Shown: piece after piece, positions 17,173 through 25,844 of the stretch
How positions within the stretch are numbered: the first letter of the stretch is position 1
Layout: each line of letters begins with the position of its first letter
Assembly (NCBI GenBank): GCA_934277435.1
Contig: CAKQUE010000005.1
Span: 21,519-85,518, forward strand
Direction of reading: 5' to 3'
Source: an uncultured Alphaproteobacteria bacterium
GTDB lineage: Bacteria; Pseudomonadota; Alphaproteobacteria; RF32; CAG-239
DNA: 64,000 bases
Position numbers and translations under genes: made by a program
The notes under the pieces: model-generated
Seen by the model: the letters and a program-made list of their open reading frames with translations, nothing else
Database searches by the model: none
Told to the model about the DNA's origin: nothing

Positions 17173-18600
17173 ATGGATACTTTGTTAAACATTGTTTATT
17201 ATGTTGTACCTTTTATTGTTTTATTAGGCGTGCTAGTCTTTGTGCATGAATTTGGACATTTTATCATCGCTCGCAGTTTAGGTGTTGGCGTGACTGATTT
17301 TTCCATTGGTTTTGGAAAAGAACTTTGGAGCCGTACGGATAAATATGGTACAAGATGGAAAATCTGCGCTGTTCCTTTGGGGGGGTATTGTCAATTTTTG
17401 GGCGATGCTGATGCTTCATCTTCAACCGCTGATAATTCACTAACCAAGCTTTCGGACGAAGATAAACAAAAAGCGTTTCCATATCAAAAAAGTTGGAAGA
17501 AGCTTTTAATAGTTATTGCTGGTCCGGCTTTTAACTATATTTTTGCTATTTTAGTTTTTATTGGTTTGTTCTATAGCTATGGTAAAATAGTTTATCCGGC
17601 TGTTGTTGGTGGAGTTATGCAAGGCGAAGCCGCTGATTTGGCAGGCATAAAAGCCGGTGATAGAATTATTAGCATTAACGGCAATGCAACTCCTGATTTT
17701 CAGTCTATCAGCAATGAAGTTTCGCTGGCTACAACAGACAAAGTAAAAGTTGCGATAGAGCGTCCTTTGACAATAAAACTTAAAACCGCAGAAATAGAGC
17801 TTCCTTTTACCGAAGGATTGCCGAAAAAAGAAAAAATTTTGGGTTTGATTTCCTATCCGTCAGAATATGATGAAAAAACGAAAGAAAACTTACCGGCTCC
17901 AGCGGTTGTTGGAAACGTTATAACTAATAGCGCCGCTGATATTGCTGGTTTTCAAAGAGATGATATTTTGGACAGTGTCAATGGGGTTGAGCTTAAAGAT
18001 TTTACACAGTTGAAAGAATATGTGGCAGCGCATTTAGATGATGAATTAGAAATTAAATTGCGCCGTCCAATGTTGCTTACTGCGGTGTTGAAAGAAACAA
18101 ACTTTGACGCCGGCGATGGTCAAAAAGTGAAACGCCGTATGCTTGGCGTTCAATCTGTGTCGGGTATAGTGTTTACCGATAAAAGCATGACGTTTGCAAA
18201 TGCCGTGAAATCTGGTTTTGAAGAGGCGTACGATTTAACGGCGACAACTTTGCGCGCGGTGGGACAGATGATTACCGGTCAACGCGGCGGTAAAGAGGTA
18301 GGCGGAATTATCCGTATTGCTGAAATGTCTGGAGATGTCAGCAAATCCGGCGGATTTATCGGATTTATATATTTTATGGCGCTTTTATCCGTAAACTTGG
18401 GATTGATTAACTTTTTGCCAATTCCTGTTTTGGACGGCGGTCATGTGGTTATTTTCTTGTGCGAAATGGTAACTCGTCGAGAACTACAGCCGCGAATTAA
18501 AGATTATATTTTTAAGTTTGGACTTTTAATAATTTTAGCCATTATGGTTTTGGCAACATGGAATGATGTGGCCCATTTAATTAACCGGTGGTTTAATTAA
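17173..18600 (+). CDS. rseP: Site-2 metalloprotease RseP
   Basis: Intramembrane zinc protease; in other Proteobacteria it releases an envelope-stress sigma factor and clears signal-peptide remnants. HEFGH at residues 25-29 is the zinc site in TM1. Two PDZ domains follow (near 140-210 and 235-310), and the C-terminal NFLPIPVLDGGH supplies the third zinc ligand. At 475 residues it is slightly longer than E. coli RseP (450). No anti-sigma factor gene is visible in the window. Confidence 0.95.
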   Translation: MDTLLNIVYYVVPFIVLLGVLVFVHEFGHFIIARSLGVGVTDFSIGFGKELWSRTDKYGTRWKICAVPLGGYCQFLGDADASSSTADNSLTKLSDEDKQKAFPYQKSWKKLLIVIAGPAFNYIFAILVFIGLFYSYGKIVYPAVVGGVMQGEAADLAGIKAGDRIISINGNATPDFQSISNEVSLATTDKVKVAIERPLTIKLKTAEIELPFTEGLPKKEKILGLISYPSEYDEKTKENLPAPAVVGNVITNSAADIAGFQRDDILDSVNGVELKDFTQLKEYVAAHLDDELEIKLRRPMLLTAVLKETNFDAGDGQKVKRRMLGVQSVSGIVFTDKSMTFANAVKSGFEEAYDLTATTLRAVGQMITGQRGGKEVGGIIRIAEMSGDVSKSGGFIGFIYFMALLSVNLGLINFLPIPVLDGGHVVIFLCEMVTRRELQPRIKDYIFKFGLLIILAIMVLATWNDVAHLINRWFN

Positions 18601-18616
18601 GAATAAGGATAAAAAA

Positions 18617-20878
18617 ATGAAAAAAATACTTTTTGCCGGAATTATGGCAACCAGCATATTCGCGTTTGAAGCCATGGCCGCGGATATGGTGGTGAAAAAA
18701 ATAGAAGTAAACGGCTTGCAGCGTGTTGAAAAAGCAACAGTTCTCTCTTACTTGAACATCAAAAAAAATACATCTGTTTCCCAAGATAAACTTGATAATT
18801 CATTTAAGCGTCTTTATGACACTGGTTTGTTCAGCGATATCAATTTTGATACTTCAAAAGACGATACACTAATTATTAATGTCAAAGAAAATCCGGTTAT
18901 CGGCAAGCGAGCTTTTGACGGCAACGATAAAATCGATGATAAGATTTTGGAAAGTGAAGTGCAATTGGGCCCTCGTTCCGTTTATGATAAAGCCAAAGTG
19001 CAGCAAGATGTGCAGCGTATATTAGATGTGTATCGCAAGACCGGCCGCTACACGGTTACGGTAGAGCCTAAAATTATTAAACGTGACGACAGCCGTGTAG
19101 ATTTGATTTATGAAATAGACGAAGGCTCTGCCGCTAAAATTGATAAAATCAACTTTTTAGGCAACACCCACTATTCTAACTCTGATTTACAAGATGAAAT
19201 TATGAGCAAAGAAAGTCGTTGGTATCGTATTTTTACCTCATCAGAAACGTATGATGCCGAAAAGATGAACTATGATAAAGAGCTGCTGCGCCGTTTTTAT
19301 ACTAACCGTGGTTATGCCGATTTTCAGGTTGAATCTGCTATTGCCGAATTGAGTGCGGATAAAAAATCTTTTATTCTGACGTTTACTTTGAATGAAGGCG
19401 TACGCTACAAAATTAACAACATCACCATCAAGTCAGAAATTAAAGATGTTGACACCAAGCCTTTGTATGACGATGTAGAATTGTCCAAGGGGGATTGGTA
19501 TAATGCTGATTTGGTTGATAAATCAATTAGTGAAATTACCGATTCGTTAGGTAAAAAAGGATTCGCTTTTGTTGATGTAGAAGCTGATTTAGTACGCAAC
19601 AATGCTGATGGAACCGTTGATTTGGTGTTTAATATTACCGAAAGTCAACGCGTGTTTGTTGATAGAATTAATATCACAGGCAATGACAGAACATTAGATG
19701 AAGTGATTCGCCGTGAGTTTCGCATAGATGAAGGCGATGCTTTGAATGTGTCTAAATTGCGTGATTCACGCCGTAATGTTGAAAACTTGAATTACTTCAG
19801 CAAAGTTGATATTCAAACCGAGCCGACTGGACCGAATAAGGCTGATTTGAATGTTAATGTTGAAGAAAAATCTACCGGCTACTTTAATGTTGGTATTGGT
19901 TATTCCACCACAAACGGTGCTTTGTTGCGCGCCGGCGTGACCGAAAATAACTTCCGTGGCCGCGGTCAGGAATTGGGCTTTAATGTTGGTATTTCTCAAC
20001 GAACCAAAGACTATGACATTAGTTTTACTGAGCCATATTTCTTAGGTCGCCGCCTGAGTGCCGGAACCGATTTGTTTATGACACAGCAAGATTATGAAGA
20101 CGAAGCTTCTTATGATACAAGTTCAAAAGGCGGCAGAGTTCGTTTTGGTTGGAACTATACCGATGATTTTTATCACTATGCTCGTTATACTTTGAGTAAA
20201 AATGAAGTAAATCATGTTAAATCGTATGCGTCTGAATTTGTAAAAGCCGAAGAAGGCAGCAGCACAGCATCTGTTATTGGTCAAACTTTTGTTTATGACA
20301 AACGTGACAACGCTATCAACACCAAGGAAGGTTATTATTTGTCATTTGGTAATGATTTTGCTGGTGTCGGTGGCGATGATAAATATAACAAATTTGATGC
20401 TAAAGCTTATAAGTTTTATACTATTGCTGATTATTACACTTTCAAATTCTTTGCCAACGGCGGTTATATTGCCGGCTACAGCGGAGAAAACGTTCGTTTG
20501 TCCGACCGTTATTATTTAGGCGGTCAAACTTTGCGTGGTTTTGAATTTGCCGGTATCGGTGCACGTGATAAGCGCACAGACGATGCTTTGGGTGGTAACT
20601 GGATGATGTATTCCGGCATTGAAATGACATTCCCTATTGGTTTGGATGAATTAGGCATTAAAGGCCGTACATTCTGGGATGTAGGTATGCTGGGTAAACC
20701 GGATAATTTTGATGCGCAAAAGATTGAATATTCATCAAAAATCCGCAGTTCAGTCGGCTTTGGTTTTGACTGGATGTCGCCGATGGGCAAAATTGATATA
20801 GACTTTGGTTTCCCTATTGCTAAAGAAAATTATGATAAAACCGAAGTATTCCGTTTGAATTTTGGTACCAGCCTCTAG
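18617..20878 (+). CDS. bamA: Outer-membrane protein assembly factor BamA
   Basis: Core of the beta-barrel assembly machine. A signal peptide (cut after EAMAA, residue 22) is followed by five POTRA domains to about residue 420 and a 16-strand barrel to residue 753. The barrel contains the conserved lid-loop motif (R)GF in LGGQTLRGFEFAGIGARD, and it ends with the family's aromatic-containing strand FRLNFGTSL. Length is close to the usual 750-810. It lies between rseP and lpxD, as in most Proteobacteria; no skp/ompH gene lies between bamA and lpxD. Confidence 0.96.
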   Translation: MKKILFAGIMATSIFAFEAMAADMVVKKIEVNGLQRVEKATVLSYLNIKKNTSVSQDKLDNSFKRLYDTGLFSDINFDTSKDDTLIINVKENPVIGKRAFDGNDKIDDKILESEVQLGPRSVYDKAKVQQDVQRILDVYRKTGRYTVTVEPKIIKRDDSRVDLIYEIDEGSAAKIDKINFLGNTHYSNSDLQDEIMSKESRWYRIFTSSETYDAEKMNYDKELLRRFYTNRGYADFQVESAIAELSADKKSFILTFTLNEGVRYKINNITIKSEIKDVDTKPLYDDVELSKGDWYNADLVDKSISEITDSLGKKGFAFVDVEADLVRNNADGTVDLVFNITESQRVFVDRINITGNDRTLDEVIRREFRIDEGDALNVSKLRDSRRNVENLNYFSKVDIQTEPTGPNKADLNVNVEEKSTGYFNVGIGYSTTNGALLRAGVTENNFRGRGQELGFNVGISQRTKDYDISFTEPYFLGRRLSAGTDLFMTQQDYEDEASYDTSSKGGRVRFGWNYTDDFYHYARYTLSKNEVNHVKSYASEFVKAEEGSSTASVIGQTFVYDKRDNAINTKEGYYLSFGNDFAGVGGDDKYNKFDAKAYKFYTIADYYTFKFFANGGYIAGYSGENVRLSDRYYLGGQTLRGFEFAGIGARDKRTDDALGGNWMMYSGIEMTFPIGLDELGIKGRTFWDVGMLGKPDNFDAQKIEYSSKIRSSVGFGFDWMSPMGKIDIDFGFPIAKENYDKTEVFRLNFGTSL

Positions 20879-20884
20879 GAGAAT

Positions 20885-21901
20885 ATGATGGTAGATAGAA
20901 ATTTTTATAATGTGAAAGAAAACGTGACTTTGGCCGATGTGGCCAAAGTTACGGGTGCTGTTTTGAGTGATGAAAGCAAAGCCGGATTGTTGGTTAAAGA
21001 TATTGCGACTATGCAATCTGCCGGAGCAGATGATGTGTGTTTCTTTTATGATCGCAAAAGCAAAGATAAAGCTGCTGACATTAAAGCTAAAGCTTGCGTC
21101 ACAACAGAGGCTTTGCAGCAGTTTTTACCGGCTGATGTTGTGGCATTGGTTTGCGAAAATCCAAAGGAAGCCTTTATCCACCTAAACGAATATATGTATT
21201 CCGAAAAAACACCGGCTGCCGAGATTGATTCAAGCGCTAAAATCTCTATGTTTGCCAGTGTTGGCAGCGGCTGCTACATTGGTGCAAATGTTGTGATTGA
21301 AGACAATGTTGAGATTGGTGACAATTGCCGTATTGAAGCAAACACAGTGATTGCCCATGATTGTAAAATTGGACGCGATTGCCGCATTGGCGCTGGCGCT
21401 TCTATTGCATATGCTGTAATCGGTAATAATTGCTATATCTATGCCGGAGCCCGCATTGGTCAAGATGGATTCGGTTTTCAGTTAATGAATGGTCATCACC
21501 ATCGTATACCGCAGTTGGGGCGTGTCATTATTGGCAACGATGTTGAAATCGGCGCCAACACCTGCATTGACCGCGGAGCTTTAGATGATACGATTATCGG
21601 TGATGGTAGCAGAATAGATAATTTGGTGCAAATTGCTCATAATGACAAGCTTGGACGCGGTTGTGTGATTGTGTCGCAGGTTGGTATTGCCGGTAGTTGC
21701 ACATTGGGTGACTATGTCGTTTGTGGCGGTCAGGTCGGATTGGCCGATCATCTGCATATTGGCAACGGTGTGCAGATTGCTGCTCAGTCCGGTGTTATGC
21801 GTGATATTGAAGACGGCGCCGTAATGATGGGAAGTCCATGTGTGCCGTTCAAAGACTTTATGCGTCAAGTTGCTTTTTTGCAAAAAAATTCTAAAAAATA
21901 A
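20885..21901 (+). CDS. lpxD: UDP-3-O-acylglucosamine N-acyltransferase
   Basis: Third step of lipid A synthesis. The N-terminal uridine-binding domain (to about residue 105) is followed by a left-handed beta-helix of hexapeptide repeats, for example IGDNCRIEANTVIAHDCKIG. The catalytic His is in NLVQIAHNDKLG. The C-terminal helix ends in FMRQVAFLQKN. AGGAGA lies 5 bp before the ATG, directly after the bamA stop. Confidence 0.96.
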   Translation: MMVDRNFYNVKENVTLADVAKVTGAVLSDESKAGLLVKDIATMQSAGADDVCFFYDRKSKDKAADIKAKACVTTEALQQFLPADVVALVCENPKEAFIHLNEYMYSEKTPAAEIDSSAKISMFASVGSGCYIGANVVIEDNVEIGDNCRIEANTVIAHDCKIGRDCRIGAGASIAYAVIGNNCYIYAGARIGQDGFGFQLMNGHHHRIPQLGRVIIGNDVEIGANTCIDRGALDDTIIGDGSRIDNLVQIAHNDKLGRGCVIVSQVGIAGSCTLGDYVVCGGQVGLADHLHIGNGVQIAAQSGVMRDIEDGAVMMGSPCVPFKDFMRQVAFLQKNSKK

Positions 21902-21913
21902 AGAGAGGGTAAA

Positions 21914-22363
21914 ATGTCTGAAAAGAAAATTTATAATATTGATGAAATAATGAAAATGCTACCGCACCGCTATCCGTTTTTGTTGGTGGACAAACTCGAA
22001 GTTGAAGAACCAGGGGTAAAAGGCGTTGGCATCAAAAATTTGACTATGAATGAAGAATTTTTTCAAGGTCACTTCCCTGGTAATCCAATTATGCCTGGGG
22101 TGCTGCAAATTGAGGCTATGGCGCAGTCAGCCGGCTGTGTGGTTATGAGCGCCGATCCAGATTATGCAACCAAAAAACGCAGTGTATTGTTTATGGCGGT
22201 TGACGGAGTGAAATTCCGCAAACCTGTTCGTCCGGGCGACCAGCTCAGAATGCATGTTGAAAAAATCAAAGAACGCCGCAACATTTTTGTGTTCCACGGT
22301 GTTGGTATGGTTGATGATCAGGTTGTGTCCGAAGCAGATTTAACAGCTATGATAGTTGAATAA
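21914..22363 (+). CDS. fabZ: 3-hydroxyacyl-ACP dehydratase FabZ
   Basis: Dehydrates 3-hydroxyacyl-ACP in fatty acid elongation. The hot-dog fold carries the catalytic His53 (GHFPGNPIMPG) and Glu67 (LQIEAMAQ). The 149-residue length is typical. AGAGAGGGT precedes the ATG. A terminator follows at once, so the operon ends here and lpxA, the usual next gene, is absent. Confidence 0.97.
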   Translation: MSEKKIYNIDEIMKMLPHRYPFLLVDKLEVEEPGVKGVGIKNLTMNEEFFQGHFPGNPIMPGVLQIEAMAQSAGCVVMSADPDYATKKRSVLFMAVDGVKFRKPVRPGDQLRMHVEKIKERRNIFVFHGVGMVDDQVVSEADLTAMIVE

Positions 22364-22390
22364 TCGGTTAAAACCTATAAAACAAAAGAG

Positions 22391-22413
22391 TCGCCGCAAA
22401 TGGCGATTTTTTT
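22391..22413 (+). terminator. Terminator of the pyrH-fabZ operon
   Basis: TCGCC, a 6-nt loop and GGCGA are followed by a run of eight or more T, 27 bp after the fabZ stop. Confidence 0.85.
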
Positions 22414-22424
22414 GTATAAAAGGC

Positions 22425-22452
22425 TTGACAAAAAAATAAAAGAGAGTATAAA
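22425..22452 (+). promoter_or_regulatory. Consensus sigma-70 promoter for the 52-residue basic protein gene
   Basis: TTGACA (22425-22430), a 16-bp spacer and TATAAA (22447-22452). The expected start near 22459 leaves a ~51-nt A/T-rich leader with no Shine-Dalgarno sequence before the ATG at 22510. The leader holds the 12-bp palindrome GTTTAATTAAAC. Confidence 0.75.
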
Positions 22453-22509
22453 GACAATCACTTTATGATTATTTAGTAATTTTTATGTTTAATTAAACTT
22501 TTTAAGCTT

Positions 22510-22668
22510 ATGGCAAGAAAAGAACAGCGCGCTCAGAAGAACTCTAAGAAAGAGAAAGGCGCATTTAAGAAAAATTGTGGCAAATCCGCTTATCAGCAAG
22601 ATGTGGCTAAGGTGGTGAAAAAACGTAAGCGTATTCGTCCTGCGCCAGTAGATAACAAGGTCTCATAA
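22510..22668 (+). CDS. Small very basic protein, 52 residues, unknown function
   Basis: I do not recognise this gene. The reading starts MARKEQRAQKNSKKEKGAF and ends with APVDNKVS; 17 of 52 residues are Lys or Arg and there is one Cys. Such composition suits RNA or DNA binding, but no fold is evident. A near-consensus promoter lies 51 nt upstream of the expected leader end and a strong terminator follows 18 bp after the stop, so it is an independent short transcript. There is no ribosome site before the ATG, unlike most genes here. Confidence 0.65.
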   Translation: MARKEQRAQKNSKKEKGAFKKNCGKSAYQQDVAKVVKKRKRIRPAPVDNKVS

Positions 22669-22685
22669 CAATTTTTCTGCCCGTT

Positions 22686-22730
22686 GCACCCTTTGAAATG
22701 TCTTTTGACATTTCTGGGGTGCTTTTTTTG
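22686..22730 (+). terminator. Strong Rho-independent terminator
   Basis: A two-part stem, GCACCC/GGGTGC outside and GAAATGTC/GACATTTC inside with a TTTT loop, is followed by seven T. It ends the transcript of the 52-residue gene. Confidence 0.9.
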
Positions 22731-22754
22731 TCGCAAAAATAAGACTACTAGCTA

Positions 22755-22783
22755 TTGCTAAAAGAGATAAGCTTTGCTATACT
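22755..22783 (+). promoter_or_regulatory. Promoter of the repeat-protein operon
   Basis: TTGCTA (22755-22760), a 17-bp spacer and TATACT (22778-22783). Transcription would start near 22790, giving a ~29-nt leader with GGAGG six bp before the ATG at 22819. Confidence 0.7.
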
Positions 22784-22818
22784 TATAAAATAAGTAGTAT
22801 AAAAATTGGAGGTGCATT

Positions 22819-23124
22819 ATGGCTGGTTTTGAAGATAGCAAGATTTTTAAAGTTGCTAAAGTAACTTATGATGCAGTTCAAATGTTTAAATCAAAAGCGT
22901 CAAAATTGTATGATTCGGCAATAAACTCATATACAGGAAACGCTATTGAAAGTAAACGCTCTGTTCGTTCGGCAATGCGTTCGGTAAGAGAAGGGTTAAA
23001 ATCTTTCAAGAACTATATTTCAAACAAGACAGAAGATTTAATTTTTGACGGGAAAGAAAAACTAGGCCAATTACGAGATTGGGGTAATGATAAAAAAGAC
23101 ACTCTTCATTATTATTTGCTATAA
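22819..23124 (+). CDS. N-terminal part of a Lys/Ala-rich helical repeat protein (ends at in-frame TAA)
   Basis: Unknown function. It reads MAGFEDSKIFKVAKVTYDAV and is highly charged and helical, ending ...TLHYYLL at TAA 23122-23124. The next 1.9 kb is open in exactly the same frame and encodes the same kind of helical repeat. The simplest view is therefore one ancestral gene of about 730 codons interrupted by one nonsense codon. GGAGG before the ATG and a good promoter show that the front part is expressed. Possible explanations are a recent mutation, stop-codon readthrough, or a split gene making a short product. Confidence 0.6.
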   Translation: MAGFEDSKIFKVAKVTYDAVQMFKSKASKLYDSAINSYTGNAIESKRSVRSAMRSVREGLKSFKNYISNKTEDLIFDGKEKLGQLRDWGNDKKDTLHYYLL

Positions 23125-23169
23125 GGGCAAAAGAAGGGAAAAGATTTATTAGATACGGCGCATTATGGT

Positions 23170-25011
23170 TTGCTGGTTGCCGGCGATAAAGTTAAATCTT
23201 TGAAAGATTTATCGCTTAAAGGGTTTAAGTCTTTGCAGACAGTTGGCAAGGCTGGGCTAAACGGCGCGGCGATGGTTGCAGGTTTGACTGGAATGGCTGC
23301 GGTAAAAGGTTATCAGGTAACTGCAAATGCCATTGGCAAACAGTACCAGTCCTTTATGAATGGAGCTAAGTCTTTAATGAACAGAACCAGCGCTCAAAAA
23401 AGATTGGCTTTGCAAAGTATGCGGCAGACTTTGAACAATGTTGGTTCATCTATCAGCAATTGGTTTAGCTCTAAAAAAGAAAAAATGAATTCTGGCTGGG
23501 AAACAATAAAAACTAAGACTGTCGCAAAAGTTTTTGCTCCGGCGGTCAAAATGTTTAATAAAACCGCAAAGAATTTGCAAATAGTTGGCAAAGCTGGGCT
23601 AAACGGCGCTGCGATGGTTGCAGGTTTGACTGGAATGGCTGCAGTAAAAGGTTATCAGGTAACTGCAAAAGCTGTTGGCAAACAGTACCAATCCTTTATG
23701 AATGGTGCTAAGTCTTTAATGAATAGAGCCAGCGCTAGAAAAAGATTGGCTGTGCGAAATATGAATAACACCTTGCAACAATATAAAGGTTTGTTTGGTA
23801 AATATAAAGAAACCGCGCGTCGAGCCATAAAAGATATGTACCAAACAAAAAAAGAACAGCTTAAAACAGGTTGGGAAATAACCAAGAGTAATGTTAAAAA
23901 CTCTAAAGTGGTACAATCTGTTAAAGATTTCAAAAATAAGACAAACGCCGCTATAAATAATGGTATGTTTATGGCCGGATTAGTTAAAGAAGCTGCCAAA
24001 AATAAATTGAATACGGTTAAAAAGCTTGCCGGCGCGCAATATGACGCGTTTAAGCAAGGCGCTCAGGTTAAAATGGAAAAAGCCAGCGCTCTGAAAAGAT
24101 TGGGCAAGATGAAGGTTAGCAGCGTATTAAAACAATTCAGCCAACATAAAGAGCAAGCCGGTAAATCTATAACAGGTTGGTTCAATACAAAAAAAGGACA
24201 GTTAAAGAGCGGTTTGGAAAGTGTAAAAGCTGCCTATGTGACAAAGGTGCAAGCGCCGGCGGCTAAGGTATTTAGTAAAACAGCTAAAAATTTGCAGATT
24301 GTGGGTAAAGCCGGTTTGAATGGTGCAGCCATGGTTGGCGGTTTGGCAATGGCCGGAACGGTAAAAGTTTATGAAAGCAGTGCCAAATTTGTTGAAGGTA
24401 AGTATAACTCCGCTAAAGATACCGTAAATAAAGTAACTGCATGGGGCAAAGAGCAAACAACCGAGTTTAAAAATCAAGCAAAAGAGGTTTATGGCAATAG
24501 TTGCAAAAAAGTTGGCGGATTGTTTAGTTCTATTTCTGCCAAATTTAAAGAAACTAAAAATAAAGCTAGTAATCAAACTAAAGGATTCTTTAACAATCTT
24601 GGCGGTAAGATTTCTACCGAAATGCAAATAGCTAAAAGTAAGGTTAAAAATTCTAAGGTAGTGGCATCGGTTAGAGAATTTGCAGATAAAACGAATACCG
24701 CGATTAATACCGGAAGGGCTATGGCAGGTGTGGTTCATGCTGCGGCTGAAAAGCGATGGAATAGCGTGAAAAAGGTTACTGCCGAAAAAGCAACCGAGTT
24801 TATTAACGGCGCCAACAGCAGAATTATGGGTGGTTTGAATATGGCTAATAAAGTGGTTAATAACATAGTTAATGGTGGTGAAAAAACCTTAACCTATGTG
24901 GGGCAGACTTTGAGTTCGGCTGCACAGGATATAAACCAAGGAATAAAAAAACAGGCGAGAGGAAATACTGCCTCTTGGTATAGATTAGGTCAGATGCAAG
25001 TTCGGGGCTAA
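23170..25011 (+). CDS. C-terminal part of the helical repeat protein, about five 114-residue modules
   Basis: Not recognised as a known family. The frame continues directly from the TAA at 23122; 23170 is only a TTG with no clear ribosome site, so independent initiation is doubtful. Modules alternate between a hydrophobic glycine/alanine type (VGKAGLNGAAMVAGLTG, three copies) and a type with NSKVV..V..F..KTN.AIN.G (two copies). Each is followed by charged helix such as QYQSFMNGAKSLMNR. The composition (Lys, Ala, Gln, Asn, almost no Cys or Pro) resembles amphipathic surface-coating proteins such as phasin or LEA-like proteins, but that is only an impression. The GxxxA/GAAMVAGLTG segments could insert into or lie on membranes. 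Two small genes follow on the same strand. Confidence 0.6.
   Translation: MLVAGDKVKSLKDLSLKGFKSLQTVGKAGLNGAAMVAGLTGMAAVKGYQVTANAIGKQYQSFMNGAKSLMNRTSAQKRLALQSMRQTLNNVGSSISNWFSSKKEKMNSGWETIKTKTVAKVFAPAVKMFNKTAKNLQIVGKAGLNGAAMVAGLTGMAAVKGYQVTAKAVGKQYQSFMNGAKSLMNRASARKRLAVRNMNNTLQQYKGLFGKYKETARRAIKDMYQTKKEQLKTGWEITKSNVKNSKVVQSVKDFKNKTNAAINNGMFMAGLVKEAAKNKLNTVKKLAGAQYDAFKQGAQVKMEKASALKRLGKMKVSSVLKQFSQHKEQAGKSITGWFNTKKGQLKSGLESVKAAYVTKVQAPAAKVFSKTAKNLQIVGKAGLNGAAMVGGLAMAGTVKVYESSAKFVEGKYNSAKDTVNKVTAWGKEQTTEFKNQAKEVYGNSCKKVGGLFSSISAKFKETKNKASNQTKGFFNNLGGKISTEMQIAKSKVKNSKVVASVREFADKTNTAINTGRAMAGVVHAAAEKRWNSVKKVTAEKATEFINGANSRIMGGLNMANKVVNNIVNGGEKTLTYVGQTLSSAAQDINQGIKKQARGNTASWYRLGQMQVRG
23233..24360 (+). 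repeat. Internal DNA repeats within the helical repeat gene
   Basis: A ~175-bp block beginning TTGCAGACAGTTGGC at 23233 recurs at 23575 with roughly 90 percent identity, an offset of 342 bp or 114 codons. A third, more diverged copy begins at 24292. The near identity of the first two points to recent duplication or gene conversion. Confidence 0.85.
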
Positions 25012-25064
25012 TACATTGGTTTGACTGATAAAAATTAAATTAACATTATTTAGGAGAAAATATT

Positions 25065-25469
25065 ATGAGTTTAGAAAAAGAATGGGTTGAAGACTTCGAA
25101 ATTTTGGAAAATAACGGAGTTATTGGTATAAATATGCAGCTTAAAGATGAGCCTATTGACACCGCAGCTTTGGTTTATGATGGTCGTAATAGCGCAATTT
25201 TGATTCGTAATGATAAAAAGGCTTATATTTTAACCAATTTAATCCATGAGGTTCGAGATAAAATCGCAAATTCTAAAGAAGTGTTGATTATTGAATCTGA
25301 TGGAGAAGAAGTGGTAAATTCATATACTTGCGTGGTAAATATGGTTCCGGAAATTCCGGTGGAAGACACTATTCCGGAAACTTTGGGCGAAATGCTGGAA
25401 AACATCAAAGAAGCTTTTGGTGAAGAAGGCTGTGCTGCTTTGGCTCGCAAGTTTTGGGGAATTAAATAG
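25065..25469 (+). CDS. Hypothetical protein, 134 residues
   Basis: Unrecognised, probably cytosolic. It begins MSLEKEWVEDFEILENNGVIGINMQL and has a mixed alpha/beta look: several short hydrophobic strands (TAALVYDG, NSAILIRND, KAYILTNLI, EVLIIESDG), then an acidic helical end (PETLGEMLENIKEAFG). AGGAGAAAAT lies 5 bp before the ATG. It follows the repeat protein after 53 bp and precedes a 90-residue gene after 14 bp, so the three are probably one transcript. Confidence 0.75.
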   Translation: MSLEKEWVEDFEILENNGVIGINMQLKDEPIDTAALVYDGRNSAILIRNDKKAYILTNLIHEVRDKIANSKEVLIIESDGEEVVNSYTCVVNMVPEIPVEDTIPETLGEMLENIKEAFGEEGCAALARKFWGIK

Positions 25470-25483
25470 TTTAGGTAATAATT

Positions 25484-25756
25484 ATGGCTAATAAATTAGA
25501 TGTTGAAACCCTTAATCGTTTACGAGGAATCGGTGGTAGTAGGAATGAAACGGCTGAAAAAGATAAGTTTGCTGAAAAAAATGAGCCGCAGAAAACACCG
25601 TCTAAACCTGTCGACCCCGAAAAGACTGCGGCACTGAACAATTTTTTGAACAGTGTGCCGGATAATCCTGTTCCGGATTCGGAACGAAAGTATACGACTA
25701 AAGATTTAGATGATTTTTTGGATAATTTTATGAAAAATCATTCTAGCCAATCGTAG
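25484..25756 (+). CDS. Hypothetical protein, 90 residues, probably disordered
   Basis: Unrecognised. The sequence is hydrophilic and charged throughout (MANKLDVETLNRLRGIGG ... EKNEPQKTPSKPVDPEK), with a C-terminal acidic helix (TKDLDDFLDNFMKNH). It has no membrane segment or cysteine. It is the last gene of the repeat-protein operon; I see no clear terminator after it. Confidence 0.65.
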   Translation: MANKLDVETLNRLRGIGGSRNETAEKDKFAEKNEPQKTPSKPVDPEKTAALNNFLNSVPDNPVPDSERKYTTKDLDDFLDNFMKNHSSQS

Positions 25757-25767
25757 ATGAAAAATCG

Positions 25768-25841
25768 TTGACAAAAATGCTTAAAAAGCGTAGAGAATAA
25801 AGCTAGAGTTTTATAATTTTTTATATAATTTTAGCTTTATT
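25768..25841 (+). promoter_or_regulatory. Consensus promoter and leader hairpin upstream of the 87-residue gene
   Basis: TTGACA (25768-25773), a 17-bp spacer and TAGAGA (25791-25796). Immediately after, AATAAAGCTA (25796-25805) pairs perfectly with TAGCTTTATT (25832-25841). The 3' arm is followed by TTT and the ATG at 25845. There is no Shine-Dalgarno sequence. The hairpin could occlude the start codon or act as a weak attenuator. Confidence 0.6.
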
Positions 25842-25844
25842 TTT

